Shown: positions 11,141 to 23,300 of the stretch, in pieces | Position numbering within the stretch: the stretch's first letter is position 1 | Layout: every line of letters starts with the position of its first letter | From: Leptasterias polaris | Taxonomy: Eukaryota > Echinodermata > Asteroidea > Forcipulatida > Asteriidae | Reading direction: 5' to 3' | Length of the DNA: 64,000 nt | NCBI GenBank assembly: GCA_037783415.1 | Contig: JAZGTN010000022.1 | Location: forward strand, 8,840,001-8,904,000 | Made by a program: the position numbers and the translations under genes | The notes under the pieces: generated by a model | What the model was told of the DNA's origin: nothing | Seen by the model: only the letters and a program-made list of their open reading frames with translations | Databases searched by the model: none

Positions 11141-11217
11141 CAGTTACGCCTAGCTCATCGGTGTCTCAGTCCAACTGTGATGTGTTCCCTGTTGTTAGGA
11201 AGCCCTATGGATAGCTC

Positions 11218-11303
11218 TCAGAAAAATCCGTCCAATGAATGCGGCGGTCTTTTGCAGCGTCGTTTCCCATTCCCTTCTTCTAGCAGGTAGGTCAAATCCA
11301 CGG
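11218..11303 (-). CDS. ASH1L: ASH1L exon, C-terminal end and stop
   Basis: After a TTGTTTTTAG acceptor the frame reads (P)[15 protein letters not shown]... and ends SLDGFF-TGA. The block DLTYLLEEG is the conserved last motif of vertebrate ASH1L (there DVTYLLEEG), which confirms both splice site and frame. It enters in phase 1. Confidence 0.93.
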
Positions 11304-14300
11304 CTAAAAACAACAGACAAAAATAATATATTATGCAACATTACAACTCTCATTCTTTCAGAAATGGCAATAACATAAAAAGAGAGAAATAATAAAAAGA
11401 AAGAATCTCAACTAAAATATCCCTAAGGGAAGGCTTGTAAAAACATCTAAAATAGAGCTTTGATGCGGCCATCTTGGTTTCTCCTCTATTCTACTAAATG
11501 GACTCAAACCGAGGCATTTAGGAGCTAATAGTTTTAGGTAATGTTAACGTTATTGGCTAGGCATCTTGCCTTACTTTAGGAAACCAAAATGAAATCAACC
11601 TATGTTGGATCCCATTTAGGAGCCAATAGTTAGTTAATGTTAACATTGTTTGCTAAGCATCTTGCCTTAATTTAGGAAACCAAAATGAAATCAACCTGTG
11701 TTGAACCCCATTTAGGAGCTCATTATAATTCCGTTGATTTCTTACGTTGTTTGCCAGGCATCTTGCCTAGTAGATTGAGCAGCAGACCATTAAGTCGCTC
11801 CTTCTGCTGACAAATCCTCTCTGCTTTCTGTTGTTCTATCTGTCTTCTTAAGGCCAACGACTGCTCCTTCTCATGCTTCTTAAGACGTTTCTTTTGCTTC
11901 TTTTTTTCAGCCAAACTGTGAGGCAATCATATCCAATATCAATCAATGTCATTCTCAATTCCTTGTCTTCATAATTTAACTGAACAAAAGAATGTTATTG
12001 ACTTTTCAACTCTAGCAGTCTTTCTCAAAAGGCTGAAATCATGTAACTATTGGACCGGGAAAATCGTTTAAAGACAAACTACAGGCCTTACGCTTAAGCT
12101 TTTTGTAAAGTAGCCCACCGAGCTAGAGACCTGTGTGTTTTACTTGCCCCAAAGAGGTTTTAGTATCCCAGATTTTAAACGCATTGTCATAAACGTATCT
12201 TTCTGATGTATCAATGATAGCAATCACAACTAGTTTAATGGTCAAATGAAGTTACATTCACACCCTCCAAAACAAATTAAAAAATGTATTCCCATCTGAA
12301 AAACCCAAATGTAAGCATTACAAACAAGTAGGTTGGATAGGTTTTAGTAGCTGACAGGGCAAGTTGAATAGTGATGTTTACTAGCCCATTGCAGTTTTTA
12401 CAAGGCTAGGGTTAAGGGTGAGCCCCGAGACACACTGCTTTCATACACACTGCCAATTAACAGAGTGTGAACTGGCCTCTCCCTAGTAGTCAAATTGGGG
12501 AGTCTTGCCTTTGAGATATCTGCGTTGCTTACCACAGCATTCTGCGATTATGAAGCCCCCAAAAAGTGCATGAATCTACAAGCCATAAGTGCAGAATTCC
12601 GTGGTAAACAGAGTAATTAAATCGGCCTTAAAAAGGTTTCAATGTTTTAGTTGAATATAAAAACAAAGGGCTGGTTCTGCATCAACAGTTTTATCCTGGG
12701 CTTTTGCTCATCTCCCTTTTTATAAAAATAGTGATTTTAATGATAATAAAAAGATTACGTTGTATTTGTTTTTCTTATTTTAACTAGACATACCTGATCT
12801 TCTTTGAGTTGGTAGACAGTGGATTGCCAAGTTGTTTAGCTGCATAAGTTTCTGGAGTCATGTCATCAATATTAACATCATCATCCTCTCTCTCTACTGA
12901 CTTGTCTTTATTACACCTACAATAATCAGAATAGGAGTCCACTCAATTAATACAAACATAATGGGTGGCCTGGGTGAATAGTGTGTAAAGCACTCACCTC
13001 TCACCACTGTGACCTTGGTACGATTTCTGGCTAGGGCCATATGGGGGTTAGAGTTGTGCGTTGGTTCTCTTTTATGCCATGAGGGTTCTCATCCAGGCCC
13101 TCAATTTTTCCTCCCTTTGTTAAAAATGAACCACTTTTGAACACTGGCTGTGCTCCGTGGTAATATATGGGTCGATGTCGCTGGCTGCCAAAAGGTGCTT
13201 TTACAACAGCTTATTTATTTTTGTTAACGTTAACTATACTTAATTCTATCCCAAATTCCTACATTATGCAAATTTCTAGGCAGTGGAAGTACGTCACAGG
13301 TCCTACAGTTTATTCCCTTCGTGTTTATGTTTAATTATAGAAAGGCTATTCTGGAGACAAGTGTCATGACTGGGACTCAAACCCACCCTCTGCTGATCAG
13401 AAACACCAAAGCTTGAGTCCGGTGCTCTTAACCACTCAGCCGCAGCTCTTCACAGAGCACAAATAGATACATACACAGCATTCTCTGGGTCCTATAGATA
13501 CATACACAGCATTCTCTGGGTCCTATAGATACATACACAGCATTCTCGGGGTCCTATAGATACATACACAGCATTCTCTGGGTCCTATAGATACATACAC
13601 AGCATTCTCTGGTCCTATAGATACATACACAGCATTCTCTGGGTCCTATAGATACATACACAGCATTCTCTGGTCCTATAGATACATACACAGCATTCTC
13701 TGGGTCCTATAGATACATACACAGCATTCTCTGGGTCCTATAGATACATACACAGCATTCTCTGGTCCTATAGATACATACACAGCATTCTCTGGGTCCT
13801 ATAGATACATACACAGCATTCTCTGGTCCTATAGATACATACACAGCATTCTCTGGGTCCTATAGATACATACACAGCATTCTCTGGGTCCTATAGATAC
13901 ATACACAGCATTCTCTGGTCCTATAGATACATACACAGCATTCTCTGGTCCTATAGATACATACACAGCATTCTCTGGGTCCTATAGATACATACACAGC
14001 ATTCTCTGGGTCCTATTTCCATTGATTTGATAGAACTTACCTTCCTCCGTATCCTCTTTTAAAATGCTCCGGTACGAGATGAGGCTGTAAAATAAACATC
14101 CAGAATGAGTAAGTTATTCTATCAATTTCATATCATGTTTTATTTTGATGGGAAGTTGCCAATCACAAGGCCCTAAAACAGGCCACTCGAGGTGAGGGCT
14201 AAAACAAGGGAAAGGGGATAAGAGAAAAGGAAATCAAAAAGAAGAAAGATGACCATTGCAGAGCTGTCAACATTTGCATCTTGCAATCATGGATATTTTG

Positions 14301-17300
14301 TACAACAATCACAGAGATATTTAGAGTTACATAATAGGGAAGAGGTTTCCAACCCTGCGAGAAGCGGATATTTTGTGATTTGCCCCGTGGAACGGATGTG
14401 CTCATGCGGTAGGCATATTATGTAATTAGTGAAATTGACACATGAAACAGCCACAGGGTAAAAAAGAAACAGTAGCCAGGTCACCTATATATACCCTGAG
14501 GGTATTTCTGGGTCAGGATTGTAAACAAACAGCTCTGGTTTCCATTCACAGACATATGACAAAGAGCATGTGTTCATACTAGGGCGGCAATTTTTGTACA
14601 CAAAGGATTGCCGCCTTGGCGCAGACCCACTTTGTGACAGCTGGCCTACCCGTGAACGACCTCTAGGGCAAAATCGGTTCAGCCACTTTGTTAAGGGGTG
14701 TTCAGGGTTGGATGAAAATTAATTTCAGCGAAAAAAACAAAAACAAAGTGTTTTAATTAACAAAATTAGAAAAATTGTTCTACGGCTTGAGATCATCCGC
14801 TGATTCCAGTTAATCAGGGAGATTGTCAAATTGAATCATCAGAACATGGAAAATTTGTTTATTTTCAGGGAACTTTCAGCAGAATAAGGTTTACACAAGG
14901 TGATACGATGCAATCTATTATCGATAAGTGTACACCATACATGTGACCAAAAACTTGATGTCCCATCCAAAGGACGAAGCAACAATGGTTAAGGATCTTG
15001 CTTAAGGATGCAAGTGTTTCAGCTATGTAACTTTGTAACTCAAAAAAAGAGGAAATGACCAAGCACACCAAGCATTGTATTTGTTAGTTTTCTGTGGCAC
15101 TAGATCAGCTAAAGTGTCAAGACTGGGACCCGAACCCACACCCTGCTGACCATAACATCAGAACTTGAGTCCAGTGTGCTACACCGCTCGGCCACGACCA
15201 GCCACTGTGATGGATTTTGGAGTTATCGTGGTGTTTAGGGTTAATCTAACAAGTAACAGATAACAAAAGGTAACTCACTGAGTAGTCTCTCTTAGGCACC
15301 AACTTCTTATCAAATTTATCAAAGGCGTAGGTCTTGGTAGAGATGGGATATTTGTGTCTGCTGATAGGATTGAAGAGATGAGCAGTCTTATCTAATCGGA
15401 ACTCACACACATAGACATCTATCTCCTCAACACCCTTAGGCCTCCCTGCAATAGAAGACAAACATCATCAAAGTCTGACACTTCAAAATAACTACCATTG
15501 ACAGGATGGTGTATGCTTTGGTTCTTTCAATAGTTCGTTCACTGAAAAACCCGAGCTTAGTTTTCCATTACGTTCATAGTCATTATAACCCTCTTATACA
15601 CAGGTACCACAGACTGCCACAAAGTACCATACCTTCTAGGCTAGCATTGGGTGCATGGGTTTCTTCTGTTTGTACAGCTAGCACTGGTACCACAGACTGC
15701 CACAACGTACCATACCTTCCAGGCTAGCATTGGGTGCATGGGTTTCTTCTGTTTGTACAGCTGGCACTGGTACCACAGACTGCCACAAAGTACCATACCT
15801 TCTAGGCTAGCATTGGGTGCATGGGTTTCTTCTGTTTGTACAGCTGGCACTGGTACAACAGACTGCCACAAAGTACCATACCTTCTAGGCTAGCATTGGG
15901 TGCATGGGTTTCTTCTGTTTGTACAGCTGGCACTGGTACCACAGACTGCCACAAAGTACCATACCTTCTAGGCTAGCATTGGGTGCATGGGTTTCTTCTG
16001 TTTGTACAGCTGGCACTGGTACCACAGACTGCCACAAAGTACCATACCTTCTAGGCTAGCATTGGGTGCATGGGTTTCTTCTGTTTGTACAGCTGGCACT
16101 GGTACAACAGACTGCCACAAAGTACCATACCTTCTAGGCTAGCATTGGGTGCATGGGTTTCTTCTGTTTGTACAGCTGGCACTGGTACCACAGACTGCCA
16201 CAAAGTACCATACCTTCTAGGCTAGCATTGGGTGCATGGGTTTCTTCTGTTTGTACAGCTGGCACTGGTACAACAGACTCCCACAAAGTACCATACCTTC
16301 TAGGCTAGCATTGGGTGCATGGGTTTCTTCTGTTTGTACAGCTGGCACTGGTACCACAGACTGCCACAAAGTACCATACCTTCTAGGCTAGCATTGGGTG
16401 CATGGGTTTCTTCTGTTTGTACAGCTGGCACTGGTACCACAGACTGCCACAAAGTACCATACCTTCTAGGCTAGCATTGGGTGCATGGGTTTCTTCTGTT
16501 TGTACAGCTGGCACTGGTACCACAGACTGCCACAAAGTACCATACCACCCAGGCTAGCATTGGGTGCATGGGTTTCTTCTGTTTGTACAGCTAGCACTGG
16601 TACAACAGACTGCCACAAAGTACCATACCTTCTAGGCTAGCATTGGGTGCATGGGTTTCTTCTGTTTGTACAGCTGGCACTGGTACCACAGACTGCCACA
16701 AAGTACCATACCACCCAGGCTAGCATTGGGTGCATGAGTTTCTTCTGTTTGTACAGCTAGCACTGGTACAACAGACTGCCACAAAGTACCATACCTTCCA
16801 GGCTAGCATTAGGTGCATGGGTTTCTTAATTTTGTACTTTTAGCATTATATGGAAACCCCATGGCGTGTGTACTGTGGACTTAATCTCCAGTCTCCTGAG
16901 AAATTTTGTGGCATGGTTCATAATGACTGTACAAATTGATATCTTGAGAGCAAAATTAGTGTTTGCACACTGTCTAGCTTGTGTGTAGGAAAAGTAAGCC
17001 TGATGATTTAGGATGCTGCTTCCAGTTTGGGGGTCTTTGACTGTAATAGATACAAACTGACATTGAGGGCGCTGCAACCTTAGGGCTTAAGAAAATGACC
17101 TATTAATTAGTAAATTGGAAGTAACACACTTCACATAGTAAAACAACAATTGTCAAACACTCAGAATTGGTGGCTGTACCTAAGGCTACAACTGTTGCTA
17201 AGGACATCCTATACTTCAACGCATGATGGCACGGCGAGCAAGCCGTAGTCCAATTGTATAATCTTTGAAATTATGCGTAAGGGTCATTTACCTTTACAAA

Positions 17301-20300
17301 AAGTATAAAAATCCATGACACAGCAGACACCACAGATGACGTCCAGCTTGATGATCTCATACAGTGGTACCCTGAACAGCTCGTTCTTAAAGAACTTTCT
17401 GGATGGAGTATGATGAGTCTCGTAGGGCCGTAAGAAATGGTGACCGAAAGCAAACTTCTCCCCGCTGAGAAATGAAAGCAAAACATGCAATACTCATTAC
17501 ACTGTTTCAGGGATGAGATTTGATGGATGTCAACATTCCTGAGAATAGCTTGTGGGCCTGGGTTCCCCCTTATCCTAGACCCGGAACCTCCCAGATGTTA
17601 CAATTCAGGAGGTTAACAGACTCTGTGCATCACCAGAAATACTATACTACTCATTTGGACACAATGTGGACTATTTCTTTCTTCCTTTGGTGATTGTTTC
17701 AGTTTTAGGAGGAAGATCCTAGGGTATTATTCCAGGGAGAACCCATGAAATCAGGTAGGACCAGAAACCCAATCCACAGTGCCCCCAGCGGGATTCTAAC
17801 CAGGGTCCTACAGGTGAAAAGTCAGGAAAGATACCACCACCATGCCAACCCAACAGCCCTAATACCCTTTGCACTATGTTTGTCTAACTGGTAAGAATCA
17901 TTGCTGACCAAATGGACTGCAACTATGGTCTAAATGTTTAATAGCAAGTATGTTAAAATGACAGCATTAACACTGTTTGATATTTTCAGGAGTTATTGAT
18001 TTCAATGAGGCTAGATACTAGATCAAAGAGCAGGATTTCTTTATATCTGGGGAAAAAACCCCAGCTACTTTGTTCACCATAACGTCTGAATTCAGTCAGA
18101 AATTTAGTGTCATGTTTCACAATGACATTTACTGATCTGTTTTAATAATATGGGTTTTCCGGCCAATTTCAACAAAAATGTCTTTCAATATAACACCCAG
18201 CTCATTCGGTTTCGTTTGAAAACGAAAGCTCCGTTGCATCAGCATTCAACAGTCAAAAGGAGTTATTTAATTTCACCAGTTTAGCATTCACTGGTTGAAT
18301 AAGATAATTTAATTCAATAAGATAATTTAATTCAATTTTGTAAACGCCGGCAGCAAGAGCTGGTCAACCATTCAATTTCATCAAGTGTAAATAGGAAGTA
18401 GGAATTCAACTTAAGAATGGTCAAAGTGGAGTCTTGAATGCCTATAAATGAAACAGAATGACTGAAACAAATCTGAATCAGAAAAACAAAATCATGTGTG
18501 TACCCAATGTGTACAAAATGAATGCATTTTAATGCATTAAAATAGCTAAAATAAACCCTAGTTTGAGTGTATATGGTGAAAATGCGTTAAATTTAATCAA
18601 TGTTTGCTGAAAGTGGCCGGGAAAAGCTATATTATAGATAATAAATAATGAATAATTAAGCTTACTCTGGATTCTTCCACAGCTTCTCTACCCTGAAGAT
18701 ATTGAGTTCGTCTCTATTGATATTGGACATGATCTCTGTAGATGATTGGATGACTGAGCCGTCTGGTGTCCGACGTTGGTTCTCATTGGCGAGATAGACA
18801 CAACAGCCTGGTGTCCACAATGAAATAGAGGAATATATCAACTTTAAAGGTGTGCAGAACATTGGTAAGAATCAATATATAAATGTTCATAGATTTGCAT
18901 AAAACTTACATCGTATAAAGATGGTCGTGGTGGGAAACTCCCTTTGAAATATTTTTGCTTGAAATGCAATAGGTTTTTAGAAATGAGTAAAACAATTAGT
19001 TTTGATCTTGCAAGTCAAAAACTCAGTGTTTGAAAACAGCAAAATCATTTAATGTCTTTTTCAATTTTTTTCTCATGACTCCAATGACCGATTGAGCTTA
19101 AACTTTCACAGGTTTGTTATTTCATGTATATAATGGGTCACATCAAGTGTGGATACTGGGCTTTGACAATTACCAATGTGACACAAGTGATTGAAAAAAA
19201 TAAATTATATAATTTTTTATCAAAAAGTCTTCTTGTTATAAAGATGGTCATAATCCATTTGGAGGTATGGTGGACACAATACTATAACACTATTAGGTTT
19301 GGGTAAATTTGTCTGTATACACCTAAACCAAACAGTGATGGCTACTGGTAGTAAGCATTCCAGTTCATGCCCAGCAAGTCTCAACTTTTTTACCTTGTCT
19401 AACGATAAGATGATCATCTCTTTGAAGACACAGGAAGTACGTTTGATCCGGTTGGGCAAACTTTGGTTGTGGAACCATGGGGACTTCCTGTACACAGCAA
19501 AGAGACCAAAGATGATGTGGACATTGATTTTAAGACTGTGGTAAGTGTATTTACATACCTGCCAGCATTGAAGAGTTCAAAATCGGAACACCTTAAGTCG
19601 TACTTTTTCTTTATCTCATTAAACATGGTACTGTTGCATGTGTTCCTTGCAAAATTTCTGCAACTGCTTTTTTTGAAAGGGGGGGAAGGTGCTGTCATCT
19701 TGCCATGAACATAAACATACCCATAACTCTTGTATGTTAGAAGCAGAGCTGCCAATATATGCATCTTGCAATCAGGGAGATTTTGTACGACAATCAGGGA
19801 GATATTTAGAACTACATTCAACATAATAGGGACAAAGTTTCCATAATCAGGGATTTTTATCAAATTTGTTCATCAGAACATGGAAAGATTGGTGTACTAT
19901 CAGAGAACATTTTGTAGAATCAGGGAGAGTTGGCAGCCCTGTAGAAAAACAAAATTTATCTCAAACTTATACAATCATGACAACCTTATCACTTTTGGAA
20001 TGTTCAACTTTCAACAAAATAGCGATCAACCTGAAGTAAATAGTGCCCATTTTTGTTTATTTTTCTCCAACATGGGGGGCAGGAACAGTACGTTGTTATT
20101 GTTGGATGTACAAGGTTATAGAAGCTAATAGCGATATCTACCTTTGGCACTGGTCTTAGATCACACAGCTCACACACATAATTCTCAGTTGGTTCTTTCA
20201 TGTCAATGCAGTCACAATGTTGCCAAACCTGCACAACAAAATCAAATCAATCAATTATTATTATTACCAAAAAAAGCAACAAAATATACCTGTTTGTAAT

Positions 20301-23300
20301 TGAGTCAATCAAATCACCATAATTCTGAATTATCAACAAACGCCATTATGAATTATCAACAAACGCCAACGATTATTTTAATTTTTCAATTAATGATCAA
20401 TTAATCTTAGTTGTTTGAATTCTGTCAAAATCATGTGAATACATGAATCCACCATGTTAGCAACAGGGACAGCCAAGTGCCTTCTGAATATGTCCCCAAG
20501 GGCCCAATTTCATAGAGCTGCTTAAGCACAAAAAGTAGCTAAACAAAATAAAACCTTGCTTACCAGAATACGGTTACCTGCCAAAATACCACGCAATGTA
20601 TACTATCTGTAACTGGTATCCTGCTCATTTTTGCTAAGCAGAAAATGGTTAAGCAATATGTTTTACTTAAGAGGCTCTATGACATTAGGTCCAGTACCTA
20701 CCATGCATTGTTCACATTGTATCATGAGCCCCTCATCATTGAAGAGTCCACACAGACATCGTATCACCTCCTCTTCTTCCTCTTCCTTTAATACTTTGCT
20801 ATCTGCAATCAATCAAAGTATCAAAACCATTCAACATTACAGTCAGTGTGTTGTGTAATGAAGAGAAAGGGGCAGGGATGAGAGTCATTGCTGGCAAAAA
20901 AGTCTGAAACTACGTGTTGATCAAAAATTTAGGACGTAGGGTCTACATGTATGTTGAAATGATGGCGTTTCTACCTTTTGGTAACCCCTAGGGAGGGTTT
21001 GGAATTCAAAGGGCTTTTGGGAACAGTGTCCTAAGCACTAGTGAAGTAGATCAAAGGGTAGTTTTTCTTTTATGTGGAAAAATGTAAGGCTTTTTTTATT
21101 CACCAGGCTGACATAAAAAGTCTGAATTCAGACAAAAGTCTGAAAAATCTCATCCCTGAAGGGGTTTACCCCGGTGTTTCTGACATTGGCTGTTGAACGC
21201 ACCACAGCACTTTGTAAACCATTAGAAGGTGCTGAATAAATGGGTCTCATTATTCAAAACTTAGTTCTGCTTATTCTGTTGAAAAACAAACGATGAGCGC
21301 TTTGATACACCTCTAGGAATGTGATAAAGTGTTATATAAGAACTCAGTATTATTATTGTTATTATTAAAACACAATAGACCCCTTCTCAAAAAGGCTCCA
21401 ACGCTGAGGTCAAACAATGAAAATAAACACAAAGTTAAAGATTCTGTCATAAGAAATGCTTTTGAACCATGATATTACACACAAACTTATGCCAGCCTTG
21501 GAACGAGAAGTTGCAAAAACTATTAGGAGGGAACACAAGAGCCAAGATATCGCTGAGAAAACTTTACCTTCTTTATTATCCTTGTCCTTCTGTGGTTGGC
21601 CGAGAATGTCTTCAAAGAATTTGGCATTGTCTGTCTTAGCCTTTGTGTAAGCCTTACGCAAGTCTGCTGCATCCCTACCCAATTCAGACTTCTTACCATG
21701 GTACCTCTGCAACAATAAAAACCACAACAACAATAATCATCGGCTTCTACAAAGATCTCTAAAAGTGTCACGATGTACATGTTACTTGTTAACTTTGGCA
21801 CCGGTTTCCAACACATGCTGGATATTGACCATTACTGGATCTATTCCACAGCTGATTATAACCCAATTTATCAGCATGTAACTTCATGTTTGTATTTTGC
21901 TTCCATTGTTAGGCTTTAATTTGCATTACCTATATCATTGCTCAATTAGGTTGGTGTCTAGTGTCTGATCGGTCAAGCACACTGGCCTCAAGCTCTGGTG
22001 TTTCTGATCAGCAAAGGGGGGTTGAAGTTCTGGTCTTGACACTTGTGTCCTCAAGCAAGACACTTAACCATTGTTGCTTCATCCTTCAGATGGGATGTAC
22101 AGCTGTTGGTCCTGTGTCTTGTGAAATGCCTGTGTGCAATGCACGCCAAAGAACCTAGTACACCTATTGTTAAGAGCAGGGGTTTGCCCCGCTGTTCTTG
22201 GCATTGTTGGCTGCAGATTGCACCACAGAATTTGATCCTTGAGAGGGCAACACCATTTCATTTTGCAAAGGGCCCTTTCACAGGAAAATCTTGAAGTCTA
22301 TGGGAAACCTTCAATGGGGCACCAAGGCCAAGACCAGGGGCAACAAAGGCTGTGGTCTCTGTGTAATTCAAGGCCAGCTATTGACCCCTAGCACCAAGGT
22401 CAAACGCAGCTACAGCTGCCATGCTTGCCATTATGGGAGTCAACTTGTAAACGTGTAAACGCTGCATTGCCTAAAGTGCGCACTACACTGTATAATAAAT
22501 AATAATAATAATAAATAATAATAATAAATAATAGTAATAATAACACACGGGCCACTTCCTCAAAAGATGGGCAACCAAGATTATTGTGATGATGTCGTCA
22601 GGTGAATAAGGTCAATTTATGTGATTGTAATTGCCAACATGGTATAAGCATCCATTGAATTAAATTGAATACAAACCAGCGGATTGATGTTAAAACACTC
22701 TGCAATTTTAGTAAGTGTGAACCTGAAGAAAACCCTGCATACCTCTGCATTCCTGAAGACACGCATGAAGTGTTCATCAAATCGCTCCACTGTCTTGTAG
22801 TAACCAGTCATGATGTGCCTCTCAATGGTGCTTAAATCAATGGGATCAGAAATCCTCTGGTAGTAGTCTTGATTTCTGGTGAAATCAAATCAAATCAAAT
22901 CAAATCAAATCAAATCAATCATGTCAAATATTTGATGAAGGAAGTAACCTGGGGCTAATTTCATAAAGCCTGTAAACACAAACATGCTAAGTACAGAAAT
23001 ATGTTGCTTAACAGAAACCGGTTACCAGCCAAAAGTTTAGTATTTTTTCGATATTTGTGTTTCAGTGGAAACGTGTTTGAACTTTGGGCTACTTGTTTAA
23101 ATTAAATTGTTCAAATTAACAAACCAGAAAATATAATAAATGATGACCAACTTTCTTTCAGACCCAGATTCTCTCAGATGTTTCAAGTCAGGAGGTTTAC
23201 AGACTCGGTGCATCACCAGAAATACACAACTACATGTTTGAACACAATGTGGACTATTTCTTTCTCCCTTTGGTGACTTCTTTACTTCTATCAAGAACAT

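Noticed and set aside
13466..14016. CRISPR-like regular repeats
   Set aside because: The units are directly adjacent without spacers, and the locus is a eukaryotic intron.
15641..15893. Repeated-peptide frames across the 83-bp array
   Set aside because: The unit length is not a multiple of 3 and the frames end after three units; this is intronic minisatellite.
19414..19863. 149-codon minus-strand frame over the BAH start exon
   Set aside because: It is the wrong frame; the shorter frame with [13 protein letters not shown] matches ASH1L and has correct phases. The rest of the frame crosses MITE family B.
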